A stretch of 11,507 nucleotides of DNA, from assembly GCA_018970965.1 (NCBI GenBank), contig JAGWVG010000025.1:1-11507 (forward strand), read 5' to 3'. Origin of the DNA: Alphaproteobacteria bacterium. Lineage in GTDB: Bacteria > Pseudomonadota > Alphaproteobacteria > Sphingomonadales > Sphingomonadaceae. Below the pieces are notes generated by a model that did not search any database, was not told the origin of the DNA, and saw only the letters and a program-made list of their open reading frames with translations. The position numbers were made by a program, and so were the translations under genes. This document shows, piece after piece, positions 1 to 7,632 of the stretch. The stretch's first letter is position 1; every line of letters begins with the position of its first letter.

Positions 1-1452
1 ATTGTCCGCCACAAAGCGATCGAGCAGACGAACGCCAAAGCCCGTTGCGCCCTTATCCCACATTGTCCCTGGCTTCGCTGCCCAAACCATGCCGGCAATG
101 TCGAGATGCGCCCATTTCACGCCCTCATCGACAAATCGTTGCAAAAATTGCGCCGCCGTGATTGAGCCGCCTTCGCGCGGGCCGACATTCTTCATATCGG
201 CAATTGGGCTATCAATCAGCTTGTCATAGGCCGCACCAATGGGGAAGCGCCATAGCGGATCGCCAACGGCTTTGCCGGCCGCCGTCAATTTTTCAGCCAA
301 GCCATCATCGTTTGAGAACAGCCCGCCATATTCATGACCCAGTGAAATGATCATTGCGCCCGTCAGCGTCGCAAGATCCACCATATATTCGGGCTCGAAG
401 CGCTTTTGCACCCATGTCATCGCATCGCACAGGACAAGCCGGCCTTCGGCATCAGTATTGATGACTTCGATTGTCTGGCCCGACATCGAGGTAACAACAT
501 CGCCCGGACGCTGGGCATTGCCATCGGGCATATTTTCAACCAGCCCACACACGCCCACAACATGCGCCTTGGCTTTGCGGCCAGCAAGCGCCAGCATTGC
601 GCCCGCAACAGCGCCAGCACCGCCCATATCCCATTTCATATCTTCCATGCCGGCGGCAGGCTTCAGCGATATACCCCCGGTATCAAAGGTCACGCCTTTG
701 CCAACAAACACCACGGGCTTTTTCTGCGCGCCATTGGTGCCATCCCAGCGCATCACCAGCAGCTTGGGCTCGCGGATCGAGCCTTGCGCCACACCCAGCA
801 ATGCCCCCATGCCCGCGGCGCGCATTTCTGCCTCGCCCAACACCTCAATCTCAACGCCCGCATCCTTAAGACGCTGGCAGCGCGCCACAAAACTCTCTGG
901 GTAAATGATGTTGGCAGGCTCTGTTACCAATTCGCGCGTCAGGGACACGCCCTCAACCAGTGCGGATTGGCGCGCCCAAGCTGCCTCGCTTCCCTCTGGC
1001 GCGCCAACAAGTGTCAGCGCCTGCAATGTTGGCTTTTGCTTTTCAGGCAGTTTTGTCCGGTAACTGTCATAGCGCCAGCTGCGCAGTGCTGCGGCGGCAG
1101 CCATACGCGCGACTGCATCTGCTGAAACCGAAAGGGGCGCCAGATCCAAAGTTGCGTCGCTTTCGCCTGATGTCAGCAACTTGGCAGTGATGGCACTGCC
1201 CGCTTTTTCCAAATCTTCGGCACTGGCCGCACCAACGCCAAGCAGCAGCAATCGCTGTGCGCCAGATTCATGCGCAATATGTTGTTCAAAGACGCTCCCC
1301 GCCTCCCCATCAAACCGCGCAGCTTGGGCTGCGGCGCGGACCAATGTTGCATCGCCAGCCAAGGGTGCAGTTTCCAGGCCAGATTTGGCAATCGGCAAGA
1401 TCAGGCAATGAGCGCCAGCGGCATGCGATGCGGAAAAGCGAATCTTGATCAT
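1..1452 (-). CDS. pepA: Leucyl aminopeptidase (cytosol aminopeptidase, M17 family), C-terminal tip cut by window edge
   Basis: This is a cytoplasmic two-metal exopeptidase that removes N-terminal residues, preferring leucine, and helps recycle peptides. The minus-strand frame opens with ATG at 1452 (MIKIRFSASHAAGAH) behind an AGGA ribosome-binding site about 7 bases upstream. It stays open for 484 codons to base 1. The M17 signature NTDAEGRL lies at residues 332-339, giving metal ligands D334 and E336 and active-site R338. GKGVTFDTGG supplies K252 and D257. These match the bovine enzyme (K250, D255, D332, E334, R336) with an offset of two. The N-terminal part, to about residue 150, is the variable macrodomain-like region; the rest is the catalytic domain. 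The last visible residues (RFVADN) are typical of the very end of the family, so only a few residues are missing. It is divergent from lptD. In some PepA proteins the N-terminal domain also binds DNA; nothing here shows that. Confidence 0.97.
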   Translation of the reverse strand, partial: MIKIRFSASHAAGAHCLILPIAKSGLETAPLAGDATLVRAAAQAARFDGEAGSVFEQHIAHESGAQRLLLLGVGAASAEDLEKAGSAITAKLLTSGESDATLDLAPLSVSADAVARMAAAAALRSWRYDSYRTKLPEKQKPTLQALTLVGAPEGSEAAWARQSALVEGVSLTRELVTEPANIIYPESFVARCQRLKDAGVEIEVLGEAEMRAAGMGALLGVAQGSIREPKLLVMRWDGTNGAQKKPVVFVGKGVTFDTGGISLKPAAGMEDMKWDMGGAGAVAGAMLALAGRKAKAHVVGVCGLVENMPDGNAQRPGDVVTSMSGQTIEVINTDAEGRLVLCDAMTWVQKRFEPEYMVDLATLTGAMIISLGHEYGGLFSNDDGLAEKLTAAGKAVGDPLWRFPIGAAYDKLIDSPIADMKNVGPREGGSITAAQFLQRFVDEGVKWAHLDIAGMVWAAKPGTMWDKGATGFGVRLLDRFVADN

Positions 1453-1482
1453 ATTCAGTCCTAAGTCCGAAAGATTATGGGA

Positions 1483-1500
1483 GGAACCGACTCGGTTTCC
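1483..1500. promoter_or_regulatory. Imperfect inverted repeat in the pepA-lptD divergent intergenic region
   Basis: The sequence GGAACCGACTCGGTTTCC is a near-perfect dyad (CCGA-C-TCGG core, with one extra T in the right arm), 31 bases upstream of the pepA start. Read in the pepA direction, the RNA could form a hairpin of about seven pairs with one bulged A and a three-base loop. As DNA it could be an operator. Its centre is GACTC, a GANTC site that CcrM would methylate in an alphaproteobacterium. No T-run follows, so it is not a terminator. The function is unknown; only the symmetry is observed. Confidence 0.3.
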
Positions 1501-1586
1501 GCCCTGTTAGCGCCGTTCTGCCGCACATCATAGCATCGCACCGGGCGAGTGATTGCAGGACGGCTGCGACAATGCGATAGGCGCGA

Positions 1587-3818
1587 TTGGAATCGAAAGA
1601 GACGTTGGTGACTTTACGCGCTGCCCTGCTGGTATCTGCCGTTTTGACGGGCATGGGCCTTGCTGTGCCTGCTGTCGCGCAAGAGGTGGCACTACCTGCG
1701 CCTGCAGCAACAAAAGAAGATCCCTCAGTCGATTTTGCGGCCGATAGCCTCGAATATGATGACAATTTGGATATCGTGACCGCCAGCGGCGAAGTCCGGA
1801 TGGTCCGCGATGGCAACCGCGTTCGGGCAGACCGCATCATTTGGGATCGCAAATCGGGTCAGGTCCGCGCCGAAGGCAGTGTCATTATTGAAGGCGCAGA
1901 AGGTGATCGCGCTTATGGCGATAATGTTGAACTCACGGACACGCTGCGTGATGGCGCGGTAACCAATTTGCTAATCGTCTTAAATGACGGCGGGCGACTG
2001 GCAGCGGATAAGGGCAAGCGCACCAATGGTGTGTCTACGCTGGATCGTGCGGTATATTCCCCCTGCCGGGTCATTGACCATAATGGCTGCCCCAAAAATC
2101 CGCTTTGGAAAATTTCTGCAGTCCGCGTGACGCATAATCCGGTCAAAAACCGGATCAGTTATAAGGACGCACGGCTGGAACTGCTGGGGTTACCCGTTCT
2201 TGCGCTGCCCGGCCTCTCGCATCCGGCGGATGACCGGGGGGGCACCGGGTTTTTAATCCCCAACATCCAATATATGAAGAATACAGGGCTAGAGCTGGCG
2301 ACGCCCTTTTACATGGTGCTCGGCCCCAATCGGGATTTGACGCTCACACCCCATGTCTACTCTCTCGTCGCGCCCATGGCCGAAGCGACTTACCGCCATT
2401 TGACGGATTTTGGCGCTTATCAGGTCACAGGCTACGCTACGGGGGGCAACCGAATTTCAGCCATTGATCCCAACCAGTCGGCTGTCACCTCCTTCCGTGG
2501 GTATTTGGAAGCAAATGGCCGTTTCCAATTTGACCGGCGTTGGAGCCTATCGCCTTCTATTCGCATCGCATCTGACCGCACCTTCTTGCGGCGCTATGAC
2601 ATTTCGCGGGATGATCGGCTTCGCTCTGTCATCGATTTAGAACGTGTCTCACAATCAAGTTATTTGTCGATTGCTAGCTGGGCCTTCCAGACATTGCGGG
2701 CCAGCGACATACAGGGTCAAATCCCCTTTGCGGTGCCGGCTATTGATTGGCGCAAACGCCTTACAGACCCGCTGACAGGCGGCCAATTCATGGTGCAATT
2801 AAACAGCCTCGCGCTGATCCGAACGGCAGGACAAGACACACAGCGCGCCTTTTTGGGACTGCGCTGGGATAAAAATTACCTCACGGGCCTGGGGCAAGAG
2901 GTGAAGCTGACAGCCTATGGCCGTGCAGATGTCTATCACAGTGACAATGGCGCGGCGACGCCAACACTTGCCTATCGCGGCGAAGATGGCTGGAACAACC
3001 GCTGGATTGGCGCCGTCGCGGCAGAAATACGCTGGCCTTTTGTTGGTGACATCATGGGCGGGCAACAACAATTGACACCACGCGTGCAAGTCGTTGGCTC
3101 TCCAGCGACCAAAAACATGGCGATCCCCAATGAAGATGCCCGCGCTGTAGATTTGGAGGATAGCAATCTCTTCGCGCTCAACCGCTTTGCGGGTTATGAT
3201 CGCTGGGAAGATAGCTCGCGTGTGACATATGGTGCGGATTGGGCGTGGACTGGGCCGGGCCTGCGGATCAACGCGACCATCGGCCAAAGCTTTCGCTTTG
3301 CCTCTGCACGGACCATTTTTCCGGATGGAACGGGCCTTTATGGCCGCATTTCTGACATTGTTGGCCGCACCGAAATTCGCTTCCGCGATTTCGTGTCCTT
3401 TACCCACCGCTATCGGCTCGACAAAGATAGTTTGGCCGTGCGCCGCAATGAAATCGATGCAACCATTGGGTCAGCCAAGACATATGCAACCATCGGATAT
3501 CTGCGCCTAAACCGGAATATTGGCCCAGAACTTGAAGATCTGCGCGATCGTGAAGAAGTGCGCCTTGGAGGGCGGGTTCAATTTGCGCGCTATTGGTCCA
3601 TCTTTGGATCAACCACGATTGATATGACGGATAAAAATGAAGATCCGACCTCGCTTGCCAATGGCTATGAGCCTGTGCGCCACCGGCTTGGGCTTCAATA
3701 TGAAGATGATTGCTTTGTGTTCGGGTTAAGCTGGCGGCGCGATTATGCGACGCAGGGGGATGCCCGGCGCGGCAACACCTTCCAATTGCGGCTATCCTTC
3801 CGCAATTTGGGCCGCTAG
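1587..3818 (+). CDS. lptD: LPS-assembly protein LptD (outer-membrane beta-barrel, OstA/Imp)
   Basis: LptD with LptE forms the outer-membrane translocon that inserts lipopolysaccharide into the outer leaflet. The 743-residue frame begins with a signal peptide (hydrophobic residues about 11-24, likely cut after AVPAVA near residue 31). An LptA-like OstA domain follows at about 46-155 (DFAADSLEYDDNLDIVTASGEV, in part). A long region rich in alternating aromatic strands then ends in the outer-membrane-type tail LSFRNLGR. The family landmark YSPC...CPKNPLWKI is at about 158-173. Cysteines are C160, C168 and C709 only, against four in E. coli. The start is uncertain: an in-frame stop at 1578-1580 limits choices to TTG 1587, TTG 1605 or GTG 1608. 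GTG 1608 has AAAGAGA at good spacing and gives the more normal signal peptide (MTLRAALLVSAVL). It leads the surA-pdxA-rsmA cluster. The length is in the usual alphaproteobacterial range. Confidence 0.95.
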   Translation: MESKETLVTLRAALLVSAVLTGMGLAVPAVAQEVALPAPAATKEDPSVDFAADSLEYDDNLDIVTASGEVRMVRDGNRVRADRIIWDRKSGQVRAEGSVIIEGAEGDRAYGDNVELTDTLRDGAVTNLLIVLNDGGRLAADKGKRTNGVSTLDRAVYSPCRVIDHNGCPKNPLWKISAVRVTHNPVKNRISYKDARLELLGLPVLALPGLSHPADDRGGTGFLIPNIQYMKNTGLELATPFYMVLGPNRDLTLTPHVYSLVAPMAEATYRHLTDFGAYQVTGYATGGNRISAIDPNQSAVTSFRGYLEANGRFQFDRRWSLSPSIRIASDRTFLRRYDISRDDRLRSVIDLERVSQSSYLSIASWAFQTLRASDIQGQIPFAVPAIDWRKRLTDPLTGGQFMVQLNSLALIRTAGQDTQRAFLGLRWDKNYLTGLGQEVKLTAYGRADVYHSDNGAATPTLAYRGEDGWNNRWIGAVAAEIRWPFVGDIMGGQQQLTPRVQVVGSPATKNMAIPNEDARAVDLEDSNLFALNRFAGYDRWEDSSRVTYGADWAWTGPGLRINATIGQSFRFASARTIFPDGTGLYGRISDIVGRTEIRFRDFVSFTHRYRLDKDSLAVRRNEIDATIGSAKTYATIGYLRLNRNIGPELEDLRDREEVRLGGRVQFARYWSIFGSTTIDMTDKNEDPTSLANGYEPVRHRLGLQYEDDCFVFGLSWRRDYATQGDARRGNTFQLRLSFRNLGR

Positions 3819-3902
3819 AGAAATGCTTCGCTCAGGCTTTATTCAGCCGGGCACTGGCAGAGGAGCCGCGCCACATTTGGCGTGAGAGGGATAAGATTGG
3901 GA

Positions 3903-5246
3903 ATGACTTTGAGGGTACGTAACTTCTGGATGACTTGTGCCGCACTGGCGGGCGTCTCCTCAGCAGTGCTGGCGCAGAATGCGACCAGCCCAAATGCCGC
4001 CCCTGCTGCCGCCCTCAATTTACCCAAGACGATTACCACAATCGGCAAGGTGGAACCTCAGGTTCGCAAGGCCACTGCCATCGTCAATGGCGATGTGATT
4101 ACGGGCACGGATGTTGATCATCGCCTTGCCTTGGTCGTTCTGGCCAATGGCGGCCGCGTCCCGGCTGAAGAGCGCGAACGTCTGCGCGTGCAAGTGCTTC
4201 GCAATCTGATTGATGAAAGCCTGCAAATCCAAGAAGCCAAAACCAACGACATCAAGATTGCAAAGGCTGAAATTGACCAAAGCTTTAATCGCGTAGCCAC
4301 CAATTTCCGCCAAACGCCCGAGGGATTTGCCAAATTTTTGCGCGACAATGGTACGTCTGAACGCACAATGCGGCGTCAGATTGAAGGCGAATTGGCTTGG
4401 AGCCGCCTGCTCCGCCGGCGCGTAGAGCCCTTTGTCAATGTCAGCGATGAAGAAGTGAAGCAAATTGCGGATCGTTTGACAGCGTCTAAGGGCACCACCG
4501 AATATCGCGTGGGCGAGATCTATCTGTCGGCGACGCCTGAAAATTCCCAAGATATTTACAACAATGCGCGCCGCATTATCGAGCAAATCCGCCAAGGCGG
4601 ATCGTTCACGGCTTATGCACGGCAATTTTCCGAGGCCTCCACAGCAGCAGTCGGTGGCGATTTGGGCTGGGTACGCCCCGCGCAATTGCCCGACGCGCTG
4701 GCCGAATCAGTCCAGCAAATCAATGTCGGCCAAATTGCAGGGCCGATCCCCATTCCCGGCGGTTTTTCAATTTTGTCGCTGATTGATAAGCGGCAAATTC
4801 TGGTCGCCAATCCGCGCGATGCCGTTCTCAGCCTGCGACAAATGACAATCAATTTTGACGCGAAGGACAATGATGCGATCGTCAAATCACGCGCCGAAGC
4901 CTTTGGCAAAGCAGCGCGCGAGATGCAGGGCTGTGGTGGTGCAGAAGCCGTAGCCAAACAATTCGGCGCAGAAATTGTCGATAATGATCAAATCCGCGTG
5001 CGTGATTTGCCGCCCGGCCTGCAGGATATCTTGATCAATCTTCAGGTTGGCCAAGTCACCCCGCCTTTTGGCTCTCGCGCTGATGGTGTGCGTGTCCTGG
5101 CATTGTGCGGCCGCGATGATCCGCGCGTGGCTGATGGCCCCTCGACTGATGCCATTGAAAACCAGCTGCGCGATGAGCGCGTGAATCGCCGCGCACAAAT
5201 TTATCTGCGCGATCTGCGTCGTGACGCGATCATCGATTATCGCTGA
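3903..5246 (+). CDS. surA: Periplasmic chaperone / peptidylprolyl isomerase SurA
   Basis: SurA binds unfolded outer-membrane proteins in the periplasm and delivers them to the BAM complex; LptD is a known client in E. coli, matching the adjacency. The product (447 residues from ATG 3903) starts with a signal peptide (MTLRVRNFWMTCAALAGVSSAVLAQ). A SurA N-terminal chaperone domain follows at about 58-180 (VNGDVITGTDVDHRL; LIDESLQIQEAK). A well-conserved parvulin domain lies at about 200-296, with GGDLGW at 251-256. A second, poorly conserved parvulin-like region (about 308-402) retains PPGLQ and QVGQVTPPF. The frame can be extended to GTG 3882 or TTG 3897. ATG 3903 was chosen because the leader then begins cleanly, although the GAGAGGG motif at 3884-3890 is better spaced for TTG 3897. 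It follows lptD by 84 bases and precedes pdxA by 11, consistent with one transcript. Confidence 0.93.
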   Translation: MTLRVRNFWMTCAALAGVSSAVLAQNATSPNAAPAAALNLPKTITTIGKVEPQVRKATAIVNGDVITGTDVDHRLALVVLANGGRVPAEERERLRVQVLRNLIDESLQIQEAKTNDIKIAKAEIDQSFNRVATNFRQTPEGFAKFLRDNGTSERTMRRQIEGELAWSRLLRRRVEPFVNVSDEEVKQIADRLTASKGTTEYRVGEIYLSATPENSQDIYNNARRIIEQIRQGGSFTAYARQFSEASTAAVGGDLGWVRPAQLPDALAESVQQINVGQIAGPIPIPGGFSILSLIDKRQILVANPRDAVLSLRQMTINFDAKDNDAIVKSRAEAFGKAAREMQGCGGAEAVAKQFGAEIVDNDQIRVRDLPPGLQDILINLQVGQVTPPFGSRADGVRVLALCGRDDPRVADGPSTDAIENQLRDERVNRRAQIYLRDLRRDAIIDYR

Positions 5247-5257
5247 TTGATCGTGCC

Positions 5258-6253
5258 ATGATGCCCCCCCTCGCCGTCACATTGGGCGATCCTGCGGGCA
5301 TTGGCCCCGAAATTACGGGCAAGGCGTGGGCCGCGCGGCATGATCAAGCACTGCCCTGCTTTTTCGCGGTGGGCAATGAAGAGGCAATTCGCCGTGTTTG
5401 GGCGGGCCCAATCGCAGTCATCAGCACACCCGAAGATGCACATGGCGTCTTTGGGAAGGCCCTGCCCCTTCTGCCGGTTGCCGATTGTGGAGATGCCATT
5501 CCAGGGGCGCCTGATTTGGAAACGGCGCGCTGCGCCTTGGATACGCTGGGGCTGGCGGTGGGTCTTGCGCAATCCGGCACCGCAAGCGGGCTTGTCACGG
5601 GCCCGGTTTCCAAATCGCAATTACAGGCGATTGGCTTTACACACCCCGGCCAAACCGAATTTGTGGCAGAACGCTGTGGCGTTGCGCCCGGCAATGTCGC
5701 GATGATGCTGGCCGGGCCAGATTTGCGGGTTATTCCCATCACCATCCATATTCCGCTTGCCGATGTCCCCAATGTGTTGACCAGCGAGTTGATTATCAGC
5801 CGCGGCCGTACTGCGGCGATTGGCCTCCAACGCAATTTTGGCATTCAAAATCCGCGCATTGCCGTGGCTGGCCTAAACCCGCATGCCGGAGAACAAGGCA
5901 TGATGGGTGATGAAGAAACGCGCATCATTGCGCCAGCCATTGCCGCGTTGGCTGCAGAAGGCTTTGATGTGTTTGGGCCCGTATCTCCTGATGCGCTGTT
6001 CACCCCGCGCGCGCGGCAAGGCTATGATCTCGCTTTATGCATGTATCATGATCAGGGCCTTATCCCCCTCAAGGCGCTCTGCGTGGATGAAGGCGTGAAT
6101 ATGAGCCTCGGCCTCCCCATCATCCGCACCTCGCCCGATCATGGCACGGCATTCGATATTGCCGGCAAGAATCTGGCAGATCCCGGAGCAATGATCGCGG
6201 CCATCCGCATGGCGGGAGAAGCCGCGGCCTATCGTGCCAGCGAGGCGGCGTGA
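5258..6253 (+). CDS. pdxA: 4-hydroxythreonine-4-phosphate dehydrogenase PdxA
   Basis: PdxA oxidises 4-phosphohydroxy-L-threonine with NAD(P)+ in the DXP-dependent pyridoxal 5'-phosphate pathway. Its product is condensed with deoxyxylulose phosphate by PdxJ. The 331-residue protein has [10 protein letters not shown] near the N-terminus, TGPVSK at about residue 115, and [10 protein letters not shown]. The three metal-binding histidines are H164 (TIHIP), H209 (NPHAGE) and H264 (MYHDQG), each two positions before E. coli H166, H211 and H266. [13 protein letters not shown] lies near the C-terminus. Length and motifs point to a complete, active enzyme. Two consecutive ATGs (5258 and 5261) could each serve as the start. 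The gene begins 11 bases after surA and its TGA overlaps the GTG of rsmA, so translational coupling is likely. Confidence 0.97.
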   Translation: MMPPLAVTLGDPAGIGPEITGKAWAARHDQALPCFFAVGNEEAIRRVWAGPIAVISTPEDAHGVFGKALPLLPVADCGDAIPGAPDLETARCALDTLGLAVGLAQSGTASGLVTGPVSKSQLQAIGFTHPGQTEFVAERCGVAPGNVAMMLAGPDLRVIPITIHIPLADVPNVLTSELIISRGRTAAIGLQRNFGIQNPRIAVAGLNPHAGEQGMMGDEETRIIAPAIAALAAEGFDVFGPVSPDALFTPRARQGYDLALCMYHDQGLIPLKALCVDEGVNMSLGLPIIRTSPDHGTAFDIAGKNLADPGAMIAAIRMAGEAAAYRASEAA

Positions 6254-7098
6254 CCCCTGACCTTCCACCTTTACGCGATGTGATTGCCCGGCATGGCTTA
6301 GCGGCCAGCAAAGCGTTGGGGCAAAATTTCCTTCTCGATGGGCAATTGCTGGATCGTATTGCCGCCATTCCAGGCGATTTGAATGGTGCCTCGGTTTATG
6401 AAGTTGGGCCCGGCCCTGGTGGACTGACACGCGCGCTGCTGCGTGCTGGGGCCTTGGTAACTGCGGTAGAGCGCGATGCACGATGCCTGCCCGCCTTGGC
6501 TGAACTCGGCGCTGCATTTCCCGGAAAATTGAGGGTCATTGAAGACGATGCCCTCACAATTGCGCTGCCAAATGTCCTGCCAGAAGGCGGGCATATCGCG
6601 TCTAACCTGCCCTATAATGTTGGCACTGCGCTGCTCATCCAATGGCTCTCGGGCGAAACTTGGCCGCCGCGCTGGCAAAGCCTAACACTGATGTTCCAAC
6701 GCGAAGTGGCAGACCGGATTGTCGCCCAACCGGGGAGCAGCGCTTATGGCCGCCTCTCGATCCTCGGCCAATGGCGCTCCGATGCGCGGCTGGCGATGCC
6801 CGTCCACCGCTCTGCCTTTACGCCGCCCCCCAAAGTCATGTCGGCCGTTGTGCATCTGACGCCCAAAGCTGCGCCAGAAGGCGTGTCTGCCAAAGTGATG
6901 GAGCAAATTACAGCGTCTGCCTTTGGCCAAAGGCGCAAAATGCTGCGGCAAAGCCTTAAATCGCTGCCCGGCGCGCTCGACGCGCTAGAGGCCTGTGGCA
7001 TTAATGGTGAACGCCGTGCTGAGACGCTATCCGTTGATGAATTTGTGGCGCTCGGCCGTGTGCTTAGTTTGGCTTCGACGCATCCGACTGGGACGTAA
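6250..7098 (+). CDS. rsmA: 16S rRNA (adenine1518-N6/adenine1519-N6)-dimethyltransferase RsmA (KsgA)
   Basis: RsmA dimethylates two adjacent adenines in the 3'-terminal helix of 16S rRNA during late 30S assembly; its loss gives kasugamycin resistance. The 282-residue protein shows [11 protein letters not shown] near the N-terminus and the SAM-binding motif [10 protein letters not shown] from residue 51. The acidic motif [11 protein letters not shown] follows, then the catalytic motif IV SNLPYN at 118-123. The C-terminal part carries [15 protein letters not shown], the helical RNA-binding region typical of the family. The GTG start overlaps the pdxA stop (GTGA) and has GAGG a few bases upstream, which supports it over later starts. 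The 3' end overlaps the convergent TPR gene by 35 bases. The lptD-surA-pdxA-rsmA order matches enterobacteria, but apaG and apaH do not follow here. Confidence 0.97.
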   Translation: MTPDLPPLRDVIARHGLAASKALGQNFLLDGQLLDRIAAIPGDLNGASVYEVGPGPGGLTRALLRAGALVTAVERDARCLPALAELGAAFPGKLRVIEDDALTIALPNVLPEGGHIASNLPYNVGTALLIQWLSGETWPPRWQSLTLMFQREVADRIVAQPGSSAYGRLSILGQWRSDARLAMPVHRSAFTPPPKVMSAVVHLTPKAAPEGVSAKVMEQITASAFGQRRKMLRQSLKSLPGALDALEACGINGERRAETLSVDEFVALGRVLSLASTHPTGT

Positions 7099-7600
7099 CG
7101 GGCGCTGGCAGCTTGGTATCTGCCGCGGCAACAGGCTGTTCGGGCGCAGGGCCTTTGGCGATGGCGGAGGCCAAACGAGTTTGTTCCGGACAGGCGGTCA
7201 CGCAGAGCTTTTCAATCCGCGCCAGATTTTCCTTCGCTTTGGTAACAGCACCGCGCATCACCAGCGCCTCTCCCTGGCCCGAAAGCGCAATCACGTCATT
7301 GGGTTCAATGGCCAGCGCCTCGCGATACATGCGGATCGCTTTCCCGGGCAGCCCCTGCTTCTTGGCGACTGAGGCCAATTCAACATAAGCCGCACGATTG
7401 CGCGGATCGACTGCCAACGCGGATTCAAAGGCATCTGTTGCGGGTTCCAAACGCCCAGCCGCCGCTTCTTCAATGCCAATCTTGGTCAGCGCCATTGAAT
7501 AGGGGTTGATCTGATCATCTGCAACGCGCTTGCCATAGCCCACGCTAGAGACTGTTGCGAACGCAAGCGAAAGGGCGAATGCCGGGGCTGCAAAGCGCAT
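7064..7600 (-). CDS. Exported tetratricopeptide-repeat protein of unknown function
   Basis: I do not recognise a named gene. The 178-residue product has a signal-peptide-like N-terminus ([23 protein letters not shown]). About three TPR units follow at 35-67, 68-101 and 102-135 ([38 protein letters not shown]). A CxxxC pair lies at C133/C137, and the tail from about 150 is rich in alanine, proline and serine. It is probably a periplasmic or lipid-free exported scaffold. ATG 7600 is preferred over the upstream ATG 7630: it has GGAG at good spacing, and the upstream start would bury the signal peptide behind ten polar residues. It lies 32 bases after rsmB and is likely the last gene of the guaB-rsmB operon. 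Its last codons overlap the rsmA 3' end on the other strand, in the low-complexity tail where sequence is least constrained. TPRs bind proteins, but no partner can be named. Confidence 0.85.
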   Translation of the reverse strand: MRFAAPAFALSLAFATVSSVGYGKRVADDQINPYSMALTKIGIEEAAAGRLEPATDAFESALAVDPRNRAAYVELASVAKKQGLPGKAIRMYREALAIEPNDVIALSGQGEALVMRGAVTKAKENLARIEKLCVTACPEQTRLASAIAKGPAPEQPVAAADTKLPAPVTSQSDASKPN

Positions 7601-7632
7601 AATAGTCTCCAGAGCGTTGGTGTGTGGCATAA

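Noticed and set aside
406..1125. Long plus-strand open frame (239 codons) opposite pepA
   Set aside because: It lies wholly antisense to a clear pepA coding region, has no recognisable domain and an amino-acid mix (rich in H, R, C, Q) typical of shadow frames.
1527..1532. Possible pepA promoter -10 box (TGCTATGAT on the minus strand)
   Set aside because: The extended -10 looks good, but no acceptable -35 hexamer lies at 16-18 bases, so it was not listed as a promoter.
2799..3407. 202-codon minus-strand frame opposite lptD
   Set aside because: It is antisense to the LptD barrel region, with no family resemblance and no ribosome-binding site that I could support.
3819..3902. Possible terminator or promoter between lptD and surA
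   Set aside because: Only a four-base arm repeat (GGCT...AGCC) is visible, with no T-run and no clear promoter hexamers; read-through into surA seems more likely.
4020..4685. 221-codon minus-strand frame opposite surA
   Set aside because: It is antisense to the conserved SurA N-terminal and parvulin domains; its composition is that of a shadow frame.
6035..6678. Minus-strand frames opposite pdxA and rsmA
   Set aside because: They cross two well-supported genes in antisense and show no domain or start signal.
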